Assembly: GCA_042091695.1 (NCBI GenBank)
Contig: JBELHA010000064.1
Location: forward strand, 1 to 10,112
Direction of reading: 5' to 3'
DNA length: 10,112 nt
From: Flavicella sp042091695
GTDB taxonomy: Bacteria > Bacteroidota > Bacteroidia > Flavobacteriales > Flavobacteriaceae
The notes under the pieces are model-generated. The model made no database searches, was not told the origin of the DNA, and saw only the letters and a program-made list of their open reading frames with translations. Positions 1-7,749 of the stretch are shown in pieces; the stretch's first letter is position 1; each line of letters opens with the position of its first letter. The position numbers and the translations under genes are program-made.

Positions 1-3000
1 ATAAAATATCCAGTAGCTGTAAATGTCATTATATTGGCCTTTGTAGTTTTGGGAATACTCGGTGGTTTGGGCTTGAAGTCTTCTTTCTTTCCATTGACAA
101 AAACCAAGTATATATCTGTAAACGTATCATATCCTGGTGCATCCCCACAAGAGATGGAGGAAGGAATTACTCTACGTATTGAGGAAAACCTCAAAGGCTT
201 GATGGGGGTAGAGCGTGTCACTTCAGTTTCTAGTGAAAGTAGTGCACGTATTAGCATTGAAAAAATAAAAGACTACGACATAGATGTCTTGTTGGCAGAT
301 GTCAAAAATGCAGTGAACAAAGTTCCAAATTTCCCCTCGGGAATGGAGCCCCCTGTAGTTGCCAAAAATGATGGTATTCGCGAGACCGTAAGTATTATTA
401 TTTCTGGAGAAGGAGTTACTTTAAAATCCTTAAAAACGGAGGCTAGATCAATTGAAGAGGAAATCTTGGCCATGTCAGGAATCTCGCAAGTAGCCATTTC
501 TGGTTTTCCTGCGGAGGAAATAGAAATCGCAGTACGTGAAAACGATCTTCGTAGCTATCAGATGAGTTTTCAACAGTTGGCCAGTGCTGTTAATAAAGAC
601 AAATTATTGACTTCAGGTGGTGCTGTAAAAACAAATGAAGAGCAGTATTTGATTCGAGCAAAAAACAGAGCCTACTATGCAGAAGATATGCAGGATATCG
701 TTGTACGTGCAACTCCTGATGGAGGCATTGTGCGTCTGAGAGATGTTGCGAATGTTACCGACCGTTGGAACGAGTCTCCGTATAGAACGTATTTCAATGG
801 AAAGCCATCTGTTCGTATACAGGTAAGCAATACTAATAGTGAAGACTTGTTGTCTACAGCCGAGAAGGTCCGTACTTATATTAGCAAGTACAATGAATCC
901 CACGATGCTTTTCAATTGTCAATTTCACGGGATGCTTCCATTACTTTGCGTGAGCGTACCGAGCTTTTATTTAAAAATGCATGGCAGGGAATGTTGTTGG
1001 TGCTCTTGTTTTTATCATTGTTTTTACGTCCTCGTTTGGCATTTTGGGTTGCGGCAGGATTGCCTGTAGCCTTTCTAGGAATGTTTATGTTGGCAGGGTA
1101 TTTCAATGTAACGATCAACGTATTGTCTTTATTTGGGATGATCATTGTGATAGGGATTTTGGTAGATGATGGGATTGTGATTTCAGAAAATATTTACCAC
1201 CATTATGAGGCCGGAAAAACACCTATTCAAGCAGCTATAGACGGAACCCTAGAAGTAGTAGGGCCAATTTTGTCTGCTATTTTGACTACGATTTTAGCCT
1301 TTTCTATTTTCTTTTTTATCGACGGAAATATTGGAGAGTTTTTTGGAGAAGTAGCGACAGTTGTCACCCTTACCTTATTGATCTCTTTGGTAGAGGCACT
1401 TATCATATTGCCTGCCCATGTGGCACATTCGAGAGCTTTGGACCGCGATCAAAAACTATACAAGTTCAATTTGTACGCTGAAAAGTTAATGGATTTTATG
1501 CGGGATCGTTTGTATGCACCGGCTTTGCGTTTTGTATTGCGTCATCCTTTGTATGCGGTAGCAATACCTTTAGGTTTATTTTTAATTACGCTTGGAGGGG
1601 TGCAAGGAGGTATTATAAAAGTAACCTTTTTTCCATCCATCGCTAGTGATCGTGTGGTGGTCAATTTAAAAATGCCACAGGGAACCAATGAGAAAATTAC
1701 AGATTCTATCATTAGTACGATAGAAGCCAAAGCCTGGAAGGTCGGTGATGCTTTTACAGAAAAGCAAGCAGGGAACCTACCGGTAATTAACAATATCATC
1801 AAGCGTGTAGGCCCAGGAACGTCTAGTGCGCGTTTGCGAATCAACTTATTACCAGGAGACAAGCGAGAATTTTCTTCCCGAGAAATTACCAATGCCATTC
1901 GAGATGAAGTAGGAGAGGTATACGGCGCTGAAAATGTCACTTTTGGTTCTGGTGGTAATTTTGGGGGTAGCCCAGTATCCGTATCACTATTGAGTAACAA
2001 TATCAAAGAACTGAAAGCTGCCAAAAAGATACTCAAAGAAGAATTGTCAAAAAATCCAGTATTGAAGGATGTTTTGGACAATGACCCTCAAGGAATCAAA
2101 GAAATTAAGGTGAAACTCAACGACAAAGCCTATTTTTTAGGCCTGACGCTGCGTGATGTGATGAACCAAGTACGAACCGGATTTTTTGGATTCCAAGTAC
2201 AACGTTTTTTAAGAGGTAGAGATGAGATCAGAGTATGGGTTCGCTATCCTTTGGAAGAGCGTTCTTCCATGCGAAACCTCGATAATATGCGTATCAATAC
2301 CCCTTTGGGAACTACAGTAGCATTTTCAGAAATCGCAAGCTATAGTATTGAACGTGGAGAGGTTTCTATCAACCACCTCAATGGAAAAAGAGAAATCAAA
2401 GTAGATGCAGATATGGCCGATGCAAAGGCATCTGCTACCGATGTGCTTCGCGACCTACAAACGCGTATCATGCCTGAAATTCAAGCCCAGTACTCTTCTG
2501 TAACAGCTTCTTATGAAGGACAAAATAGAGAGGCATCCAAAGTTACAGGCTCATTACCACGTGTAGGGGGTGTGATTTTATTGCTAATTTATATTGTCAT
2601 TGTATTTACCTTCCGATCGTATGGACAACCATTTATATTGTTATTAATGGTACCGTTTAGTTTTGTAGGTATTGGTTGGGGACACTGGATCCATGGATTT
2701 TCAGTGAATGTATTGTCACTGCTAGGAATCATTGCTTTGGTTGGTATCATGGTCAACGACGGCTTGGTGCTGATCAGTAAGTTCAATGGCTTTTTGAAAA
2801 AGGGAATGACCTTTGACAACGCCTTGTACGAAGCAGGACGTTCTCGTTTTAGAGCTATTTTCTTGACAACCATCACAACGGTTGCTGGATTGACACCGCT
2901 TATATTTGAAACGAGTAGACAGGCGCAGTTTTTGATACCGATGGCCATATCTATTGCCTACGGTATTGTAGTAGCGACTTTTTTAACCCTCTTGACCTTG

Positions 3001-3138
3001 CCTATTTTACTATCAGCATTCAATTTGATGAAAGTCTATATTACTTGGTTGTGGGAAGGAAAAAAACCAACACGTGAATCGGTAGAAAGAGCCGTTAAAG
3101 AATTGGAAGTTGAAACCGAAGAATTAAAGAATTTATAG
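1..3138 (+). CDS. RND-family efflux pump, inner-membrane permease subunit (5' end outside window)
   Basis: A proton-driven export permease of the AcrB-like RND superfamily, expected to work as a trimer in the inner membrane with a periplasmic adaptor and the TolC-like channel encoded next. The frame is open from base 1, so the gene begins upstream; 1045 residues are visible, close to the full length of about 1030-1060, and the first visible residues already lead into TM1. I therefore reject the internal TTG at 34 as the start. Visible residues show TM1 (about 7-25), a periplasmic porter domain starting with the YPGAS motif (44-48), TM2-6 (about 326-470), TM7 (about 517-537), a second porter domain, and TM8-12 (about 856-1010). 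TM4 carries the proton-relay Asp pair D389-D390. In TM10 the position of AcrB Lys940 is occupied by Asn (N919-D920). The substrate cannot be told from sequence. The tolC-like gene follows after 6 nt, so the two are surely co-transcribed. Confidence 0.95.
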   Translation: MKYPVAVNVIILAFVVLGILGGLGLKSSFFPLTKTKYISVNVSYPGASPQEMEEGITLRIEENLKGLMGVERVTSVSSESSARISIEKIKDYDIDVLLADVKNAVNKVPNFPSGMEPPVVAKNDGIRETVSIIISGEGVTLKSLKTEARSIEEEILAMSGISQVAISGFPAEEIEIAVRENDLRSYQMSFQQLASAVNKDKLLTSGGAVKTNEEQYLIRAKNRAYYAEDMQDIVVRATPDGGIVRLRDVANVTDRWNESPYRTYFNGKPSVRIQVSNTNSEDLLSTAEKVRTYISKYNESHDAFQLSISRDASITLRERTELLFKNAWQGMLLVLLFLSLFLRPRLAFWVAAGLPVAFLGMFMLAGYFNVTINVLSLFGMIIVIGILVDDGIVISENIYHHYEAGKTPIQAAIDGTLEVVGPILSAILTTILAFSIFFFIDGNIGEFFGEVATVVTLTLLISLVEALIILPAHVAHSRALDRDQKLYKFNLYAEKLMDFMRDRLYAPALRFVLRHPLYAVAIPLGLFLITLGGVQGGIIKVTFFPSIASDRVVVNLKMPQGTNEKITDSIISTIEAKAWKVGDAFTEKQAGNLPVINNIIKRVGPGTSSARLRINLLPGDKREFSSREITNAIRDEVGEVYGAENVTFGSGGNFGGSPVSVSLLSNNIKELKAAKKILKEELSKNPVLKDVLDNDPQGIKEIKVKLNDKAYFLGLTLRDVMNQVRTGFFGFQVQRFLRGRDEIRVWVRYPLEERSSMRNLDNMRINTPLGTTVAFSEIASYSIERGEVSINHLNGKREIKVDADMADAKASATDVLRDLQTRIMPEIQAQYSSVTASYEGQNREASKVTGSLPRVGGVILLLIYIVIVFTFRSYGQPFILLLMVPFSFVGIGWGHWIHGFSVNVLSLLGIIALVGIMVNDGLVLISKFNGFLKKGMTFDNALYEAGRSRFRAIFLTTITTVAGLTPLIFETSRQAQFLIPMAISIAYGIVVATFLTLLTLPILLSAFNLMKVYITWLWEGKKPTRESVERAVKELEVETEELKNL

Positions 3139-3144
3139 CATCGT

Positions 3145-4455
3145 ATGAAAAGAATTATCCTCACCGTCCTATGTGTTTGTCTGCTGAGTACAGTGACTGT
3201 ATTTGCACAAGAAGTATTGACCAAAGAAAAGGCCATGGCCATTACATTGGAAAATAACTATGCGATATTGCTTACTAAAAAGAACTTAGACATTGCCAAA
3301 AACAATGCAGGTATATTGAATAGTGGTTTTCTGCCTACTATTTTTTCTAGAGCCAATTCGAGCTATAACTCTAGTGATTCAGAAGTAGAATTTGAAAGTG
3401 GCGATACGCGAAGTGTTTCAGGTGCGGAGTCTAAGAATTACAGTGCCTCGATTGGTGTCAACTATGTTTTGTTCAATGGTTTGGCACGGTATTACACCCA
3501 CCAACGTTTGAAAGAAGTATACAATATTAGTAAACTGCAAGCCAGGGGTATTTTAGAAAACACCCTATTGACTTTGTTTCAAGCCTATCACGAAGTGGCT
3601 CGATTGGGGGAAAATGTAGCCCAACGTAAAGCCTCATTAGCTATATCAAAATTGCGTTTAGAGCGAAGTAGTTATGGTTTTGAATACGGACAAAACAACA
3701 AATTATCGGTTTTGAATGCCAAAGTAGATGTCAGTAACGATAGTATCGCTTATTTGAATGCAATGGGTGCATTAGAAAATGCCAAAAGAGATTTAAATCT
3801 TGTGATGGGAACTAATATAGATGCTGATTATCAAGTAGAAACATCTGTTCTTTATGCGTCTGATTTAAATTTAGAAACACTTTTATCCAAGGCAAAATCA
3901 CAAAATGTAAACTATTTACAAGCGGAAAAGAATGTGGATTTGGGTATTTTTGATCGTAAAATAGCAATAGCACCATGGATGCCACAGGTCAGTTTGACGA
4001 GTTCTTATGCATGGTCACAGCGTGTCAATGACGCCACAACACCTTTTAGCCCCGTTTTAAACACCCAAAAAGGAGTCAATGCGGGTATAACGTTGAATTG
4101 GAATTTGTTTGATGGCGGAAGTACATTAACACGTACACGCAATGCGAAAATAACCGTAGACCGTCAAAAAATAGCCAAAGAAGAGCAGTGGAAAACGTTG
4201 GAAAGAGATCTTAAAAATGCATGGTCTTTGTACAAAAACGCTTTGTTTACTTTGGAAGTACAAGAAGAAAATGTAAAGACCAGTACTTTGAATTTTAAAC
4301 GCTCAGAGGAGTATTACAAATTAGGTCAGTTGACAAGTATTGATTTTAGAACAGCCCAAAATAATTTGTTGAATGCCGAATTGAGCTATAGCACCGCAAA
4401 ATACAATGCTAAAAATGCAGAATTGCGTTTGCTTCAATTGTCAGGAAGTATTTAA
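3145..4455 (+). CDS. TolC-family outer-membrane efflux channel protein
   Basis: The outer-membrane exit duct for the adjacent RND pump. The 436-residue protein starts with a signal peptide (basic MKR, hydrophobic core to about residue 20, probable cleavage in VFA|QEV near 21). The body shows the internal duplication typical of outer membrane efflux proteins. Each half has a short beta segment ending in an LFNG or LFDGG motif (109-112 and 321-325), followed by long amphipathic, Ala/Leu/Asn-rich helices (about 130-222 and 335-433) that would form the periplasmic tunnel. The start follows the pump's stop by 6 nt with no Shine-Dalgarno sequence, as is usual in Bacteroidetes. Length and architecture are normal for the family. 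No hairpin terminator separates it from the next small gene 25 nt downstream. I see nothing that identifies the exported substrate. Confidence 0.95.
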   Translation: MKRIILTVLCVCLLSTVTVFAQEVLTKEKAMAITLENNYAILLTKKNLDIAKNNAGILNSGFLPTIFSRANSSYNSSDSEVEFESGDTRSVSGAESKNYSASIGVNYVLFNGLARYYTHQRLKEVYNISKLQARGILENTLLTLFQAYHEVARLGENVAQRKASLAISKLRLERSSYGFEYGQNNKLSVLNAKVDVSNDSIAYLNAMGALENAKRDLNLVMGTNIDADYQVETSVLYASDLNLETLLSKAKSQNVNYLQAEKNVDLGIFDRKIAIAPWMPQVSLTSSYAWSQRVNDATTPFSPVLNTQKGVNAGITLNWNLFDGGSTLTRTRNAKITVDRQKIAKEEQWKTLERDLKNAWSLYKNALFTLEVQEENVKTSTLNFKRSEEYYKLGQLTSIDFRTAQNNLLNAELSYSTAKYNAKNAELRLLQLSGSI

Positions 4456-4468
4456 AAAAAATAATTGG

Positions 4469-4476
4469 TAGTTTTG
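4469..4476 (+). promoter_or_regulatory. Possible Bacteroidetes -7 promoter element (TAGTTTTG)
   Basis: TAGTTTTG matches the Bacteroidetes -7 consensus TAnnTTTG exactly and lies 4 nt before the ATG at 4481, between the tolC-like gene and the small basic ORF. Transcription from it would start at or beside that ATG, giving a leaderless message for the small gene. The nearest upstream TTG (4438-4440) is 28 nt away, longer than the usual spacing to the -33 element. A chance match in AT-rich DNA is quite possible. Confidence 0.2.
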
Positions 4477-4480
4477 TAGA

Positions 4481-4657
4481 ATGGGCAAGCAAGGCAAAGA
4501 GAAAAACACCAAAAACAAGGCGAAACACAGCAAGCTGATGGGGCGCAAGAAAAACAAGCTCCGAGAAGAGAAGTTACAGCACGAATTGCGCTTGAAAGCT
4601 TTGGTACGCAAACATCAGGAACAACTCAAAAAGCAAGCAGAAGATGGAGACTCCTAA
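4481..4657 (+). CDS. Small, highly basic 58-residue hypothetical protein overlapping the next gene
   Basis: I do not recognise a family for this short ORF. It begins at ATG 4481, 25 nt after the tolC-like stop, and ends at TAA 4655-4657. The 58-residue product is extremely basic (15 Lys and 4 Arg against 8 acidic residues), with a Lys/Asn-rich N-terminal half and a probable amphipathic helix with regularly placed Leu from about residue 27 to 52. It has no signal peptide or membrane segment. Two things argue it is real: without it the gap from tolC to the next gene would be 188 nt, and its end overlaps the SEC-C gene start by 14 nt in another frame, a layout typical of translational coupling. 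The composition suggests nucleic-acid or ribosome binding, but that is inference. It could still be a spurious ORF; conservation in relatives would decide. Confidence 0.6.
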   Translation: MGKQGKEKNTKNKAKHSKLMGRKKNKLREEKLQHELRLKALVRKHQEQLKKQAEDGDS

Positions 4658-5042
4658 CAATCCATGTGCCTGTGGGAGCGGATTGTCCTATATTGCTTGC
4701 TGCCAACCCATACACAATTCCCATGCCGCAGCAACTACAGCAGAAGCTTTAATGCGGTCCAGATATACAGCTTTTACCAAAGCTATGGGGGACTATTTGA
4801 TAGCAACCCAACACAAAAGCACTCGAAAGCCCAAAGAAAAGTCCGAGATCGTCTCTTGGGCGCGTTCTGTGAACTGGATACGTTTGGAGGTACTGTCTTC
4901 CAACAAAGGAACTGAAAATGACACAGAAGGAACGGTTTCATTTGCTGCCTATTTTTACGAAGCAGGTCAGGTACAGGTTATCCGAGAAAACTCTTATTTC
5001 CAAAAAGAAAAGGGATGCTGGTTCTATGTAGCGGCTTTATAA
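4644..5042 (+). CDS. YchJ-family (UPF0225) SEC-C metal-binding protein, short form
   Basis: A 132-residue protein with an N-terminal SEC-C zinc-binding motif (C8, C10, C19, C20, within PCACGSG and ACC). It is followed by the conserved LMRSRYTAF segment (36-44) and an NTF2-like fold region with the DYL and H57 positions typical of YchJ. E. coli YchJ, as I recall it, carries a second SEC-C motif at its C-terminus; this protein stops right after the last predicted strand (WFYVAAL) and lacks it. SEC-C motifs bind zinc and are known from SecA, but the role of YchJ proteins is not established. The ATG at 4644 puts the Cys motif immediately at the N-terminus, as the family requires, and lies inside the end of the upstream small ORF, suggesting coupled translation. 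It converges on the minus-strand block with only 10 nt between stop codons and no hairpin. Confidence 0.88.
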   Translation: METPNNPCACGSGLSYIACCQPIHNSHAAATTAEALMRSRYTAFTKAMGDYLIATQHKSTRKPKEKSEIVSWARSVNWIRLEVLSSNKGTENDTEGTVSFAAYFYEAGQVQVIRENSYFQKEKGCWFYVAAL

Positions 5043-5052
5043 GTTGAAACGA

Positions 5053-5843
5053 CTAGAGGTAGGCACCTATACCAATCGAAAACTGCTTAAAATAGCTTCC
5101 ATTGATCGCTATTCGATTGTAACCACTGCTCAGAAATAGTTTTTTATAATGCCATTTGAGATGGACATCGAATTGATTTGTAAATTTGTTGTGTAGCAAA
5201 GAGGTTTTGTAGGTACTTTCAAGACTTATGGGCGCTTCCAGAAACATGCGAAGCCCTATTTGGTATGCAGGACCGTAAAGACCAATATCCTCTCCGACAT
5301 AACGCATTCCCAAACCATGCCATATACTAACGTATTTATCTCTTAATAAGTAATAGTTAGCCATGACTGCGAAATGCTCGTATTCTGTTGTTGCTGCTCT
5401 GAAGAGCGACTGCCGCAATAGATAGTAATCTGCAGTCAAACTAAAACGTGTCGCAAAATTCAATTCCCCATGTACATAATTTCCACTGACACTGTTACTT
5501 ATCAGGTAGTTGTTTTCAAGTGAGAAACGTACGCGCTTTGATTTTTTTTTAACATAGTCAAAATCTCCTTCGTCAGCTTTAAAGTAGGGCGCTTTAGAAA
5601 GTCCTACTATTTTTTTTTTAGTTCTTACAATTCTTGCCCGTCTTTTTGGAATACTGTCATTGTCTTCTAATATGTGGTTTACATATTCACCCAAAAGGCC
5701 CAAAAATAAAAAAGCTTTGTCATTGTTGTTAGAACGGAACCCTGAAGACCTGTGACTGTTCGTTCTAGATCTAGTTCTAGAAGCGTTGCTATTACTTTTT
5801 AAGGATTCTTTTGCTGCTTGTAGGTTTTGACCATAAGAAGTGA
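5053..5843 (-). CDS. Secreted protein of unknown function, paralog B (start lost in assembly gap)
   Basis: I do not recognise a named family. The readable part covers the end of a signal peptide (TSYGQ, then LQAAKES), a Ser/Arg/Asn-rich low-complexity stretch, a short hydrophobic patch (FLFLGLLGEY), a Lys/Arg-rich linker, and about 160 C-terminal residues rich in alternating hydrophobic and aromatic positions that end in Tyr-Leu. That C-terminal region is about half identical, by my manual gap-free alignment, to the gene immediately upstream. Shared blocks include RFS-EN-YL, GELN, MANYY, RYVGE, NQFD and LKWH. The alternating pattern and terminal aromatics suggest an outer-membrane beta-barrel, as inference. 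The frame stays open across the 100 N back to a GTG at 5952, but that would give 22 more N-terminal residues than the paralog, so the true start is probably inside the gap. The linker differs clearly from the paralog, so this is an old duplication. Confidence 0.75.
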
Positions 5844-5943
5844 NNNNNNNNNNNNNNNNNNNNNNNNNNNNNNNNNNNNNNNNNNNNNNNNNNNNNNNNN
5901 NNNNNNNNNNNNNNNNNNNNNNNNNNNNNNNNNNNNNNNNNNN
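5844..5943. other. Assembly gap: run of exactly 100 N
   Basis: Exactly 100 consecutive undetermined bases. A round 100 is the usual placeholder for a scaffold gap of unknown size, so the real distance here may be shorter or much longer. The gap hides the start and signal peptide of the downstream paralog. It falls at the junction of two similar tandem genes, a place where short-read assemblies often break or collapse repeats. Confidence 0.97.
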
Positions 5944-5951
5944 AAGAGCCA

Positions 5952-6797
5952 CTAAAAATACGTTCCTAGCCCCAGTGCAAGTTGGTTGAAGTGTGCTCCA
6001 TTGATATTGACATGATTGTATCCAGTTGTTAGAAACAATTTGTTACGGTGCCATTTTAGTTTGGCATCAAATTGATTGACAGGGTTGTTATTGATGAGAG
6101 ATCCTGTAAATACGGTTTCAAAACTCAAAGGTTTTTTAAGAAACAGGCGTAGTCCAACATTGTATGCAAAGCCGTACGTAGCGATTTCTTCTCCCACATA
6201 ACGCGCTCCCAAACCATACCACAAACTGACTTTAGGGGTGCGTACCCGATAGTAATTGGCCATTGCTGTAAACTGTTTGTAGTTTGTTTTTCCCCCGCGA
6301 AAGAGTTCCTCGTTCAAATACAAAAAATCACCCGTCAAGCTGATGCGTTTTGCTAGATTTAATTCTCCTCTGAGGTGATTTCCTTGGATGCTACTGCTTG
6401 TTAAATAGCTGTTTTCGATTGAAAAACGTGCGGTTTTATCAGTCTTGTAAAAGTCAAAATCCCCTTGTTGATTTGCTGCGTAGGGATAGTCTGTAAGTCC
6501 TGCTTTGCTGTGTTGGGATACTCTTTCCCCATAGGTATCAAAAAGAATTCCACGTAGCATCCCCACTGTCACTTGGTAAAAAAATTCTCCGACAAAATCA
6601 GTGAAAATTGACGATTGTCCCGCATCGTAATTGTCATAACTACGCGAGGACCCTCGGCTGTCACTATTGCCTCTCTTTGAACCTTGTGAATGTGAGCTTG
6701 ATTTGCTTATAGATTCTTTGGCACTTTGTAGTTTGCCTTGTCCAAATGAGGTTGTGCTCAATAAAAAGAATAAGAAAAAAACACGAATAGCATACAT
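5952..6797 (-). CDS. Secreted protein of unknown function, paralog A
   Basis: A 281-residue protein that I cannot assign to a named family. A signal peptide is clear: a short N-terminus with Arg5, a hydrophobic core at 6-14, and a probable cleavage in SFG|QGK near residue 19. Residues 30-62 are low-complexity Ser/Arg/Gly. A moderately hydrophobic, conserved-looking segment follows at 64-90 (GEFFYQVTVG), then a YPYA motif (104-107). From about 122 to 281 the sequence alternates polar and hydrophobic/aromatic residues in successive strand-like stretches and ends in Tyr-Phe, which suggests an outer-membrane beta-barrel; this is inference. ATG 6797 places the signal peptide right at the start. 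It lies 58 nt after the blh stop on the same strand with no hairpin between, so it may be read from the blh promoter. A paralog follows directly. Confidence 0.85.
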   Translation of the reverse strand: MYAIRVFFLFFLLSTTSFGQGKLQSAKESISKSSSHSQGSKRGNSDSRGSSRSYDNYDAGQSSIFTDFVGEFFYQVTVGMLRGILFDTYGERVSQHSKAGLTDYPYAANQQGDFDFYKTDKTARFSIENSYLTSSSIQGNHLRGELNLAKRISLTGDFLYLNEELFRGGKTNYKQFTAMANYYRVRTPKVSLWYGLGARYVGEEIATYGFAYNVGLRLFLKKPLSFETVFTGSLINNNPVNQFDAKLKWHRNKLFLTTGYNHVNINGAHFNQLALGLGTYF

Positions 6798-6855
6798 AGA
6801 TTTAGTTTTTTATATAGAATCCACAAACCATGCCAGGTATTTATAGCAACCGTAT

Positions 6856-7749
6856 TTATTTTGTGTTTTCTAAAAGTTTTATTTTCCAATGCATCCAAAA
6901 AATTACGAGGGTGTGCGGGACTGTTACGACAAATAAAATCGCAAACAAAACCGCATCAAACAGCTGGCTGTCTTTATAAAAATAATAGATTCCCAACAGA
7001 AAGAATAGGCTTATCGACCAAAATAGGATTGATTTTTTCAGGTAGGAGCCTGTTGTAGTCAGGGTTGTCGTTCCGTAGAGGTAGGCAACCTGGTCTTTGA
7101 TAGAAGGCACACTGTGCCACACAATAAAATATACTGCAAACGCAATGATGAGTGGTGCCGCACTAAAAAAGATAAATAGTACCACTAAATAGAGGATTTC
7201 TTTGGCCATCCATGCAAGGTCTTTTTTTTCTCTTGTTCCTATATATAGCAAACACAATAGGGGGATGCCACTTAGCATAGAAAAAAGAATAAGTGCATTT
7301 TTTGAAAGGCTGACCCCAAACATAGATTGCAGTAGTATTTGAACTTCTTCGTGATTGGTGTAAAAAAGGATTGCAAAAAGGAAGAAACCGTAGGTCATAA
7401 AAAGTGCGTATTTGACAGTTGTGTTTGAAAATAAGCGTCCGTCAAAATGCTGTTCTCCAAAATGATAAGCACTCAATACTATAAAAAGAATAACTGCCGT
7501 TTTAGGCGATAAAAAATAAATTAAAACAGCGATTCCTATTGCAATAAGGTATACAAAAAGGATTTTTAGGAAGCTAAATTCGTTTTTAAAAGCCTTCCCA
7601 AGGATTTCAATATCATTGGCTCCATGTAAAATTCCTAGACTCAGAATCCCAATGTATGACAAGGAATTTTGAATATTTGCACCAACCGCAGCAAAAAACC
7701 AAAACAAAAAAAAGGTGGCTACAATTTTAAGATATTGAATATCAGGCAT
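6856..7749 (-). CDS. blh: Brp/Blh-family beta-carotene 15,15'-dioxygenase (retinal synthesis)
   Basis: A 297-residue polytopic membrane enzyme that cleaves beta-carotene into two retinal molecules, supplying the chromophore for the divergently encoded rhodopsin. Family hallmarks are all visible in hydrophobic segments: GILHGANDIE (H42, G43, D46), SAYHFGEQHF (H96, E99, H101), YFIVWHSVPS (Y207, H212) and VPHTLVIFWMH (P278, H279). The His residues are the expected ligands for the catalytic iron. Instead of a second His four residues after H212, as in the HSxxH form I recall for a studied marine Blh, this protein has Ser216. About eight hydrophobic segments give a normal membrane topology and the length is usual. 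Start ATG 7749 puts the first membrane helix at residues 8-24. The gene is divergent from the rhodopsin, with two unknown secreted proteins downstream on the same strand. Confidence 0.93.
   Translation of the reverse strand: MPDIQYLKIVATFFLFWFFAAVGANIQNSLSYIGILSLGILHGANDIEILGKAFKNEFSFLKILFVYLIAIGIAVLIYFLSPKTAVILFIVLSAYHFGEQHFDGRLFSNTTVKYALFMTYGFFLFAILFYTNHEEVQILLQSMFGVSLSKNALILFSMLSGIPLLCLLYIGTREKKDLAWMAKEILYLVVLFIFFSAAPLIIAFAVYFIVWHSVPSIKDQVAYLYGTTTLTTTGSYLKKSILFWSISLFFLLGIYYFYKDSQLFDAVLFAILFVVTVPHTLVIFWMHWKIKLLENTK

Noticed and set aside
1542..2081. Long minus-strand ORF (179 codons) inside the RND gene
   Set aside because: It lies wholly within a clearly coding plus-strand gene with conserved motifs, and its translation resembles no protein family; it is a shadow frame.
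5944..5952. GTG 5952 as the start of paralog B
   Set aside because: It depends on an arbitrary 100-N gap staying in frame and would give 22 more N-terminal residues than the paralog; the real start is probably in the gap.
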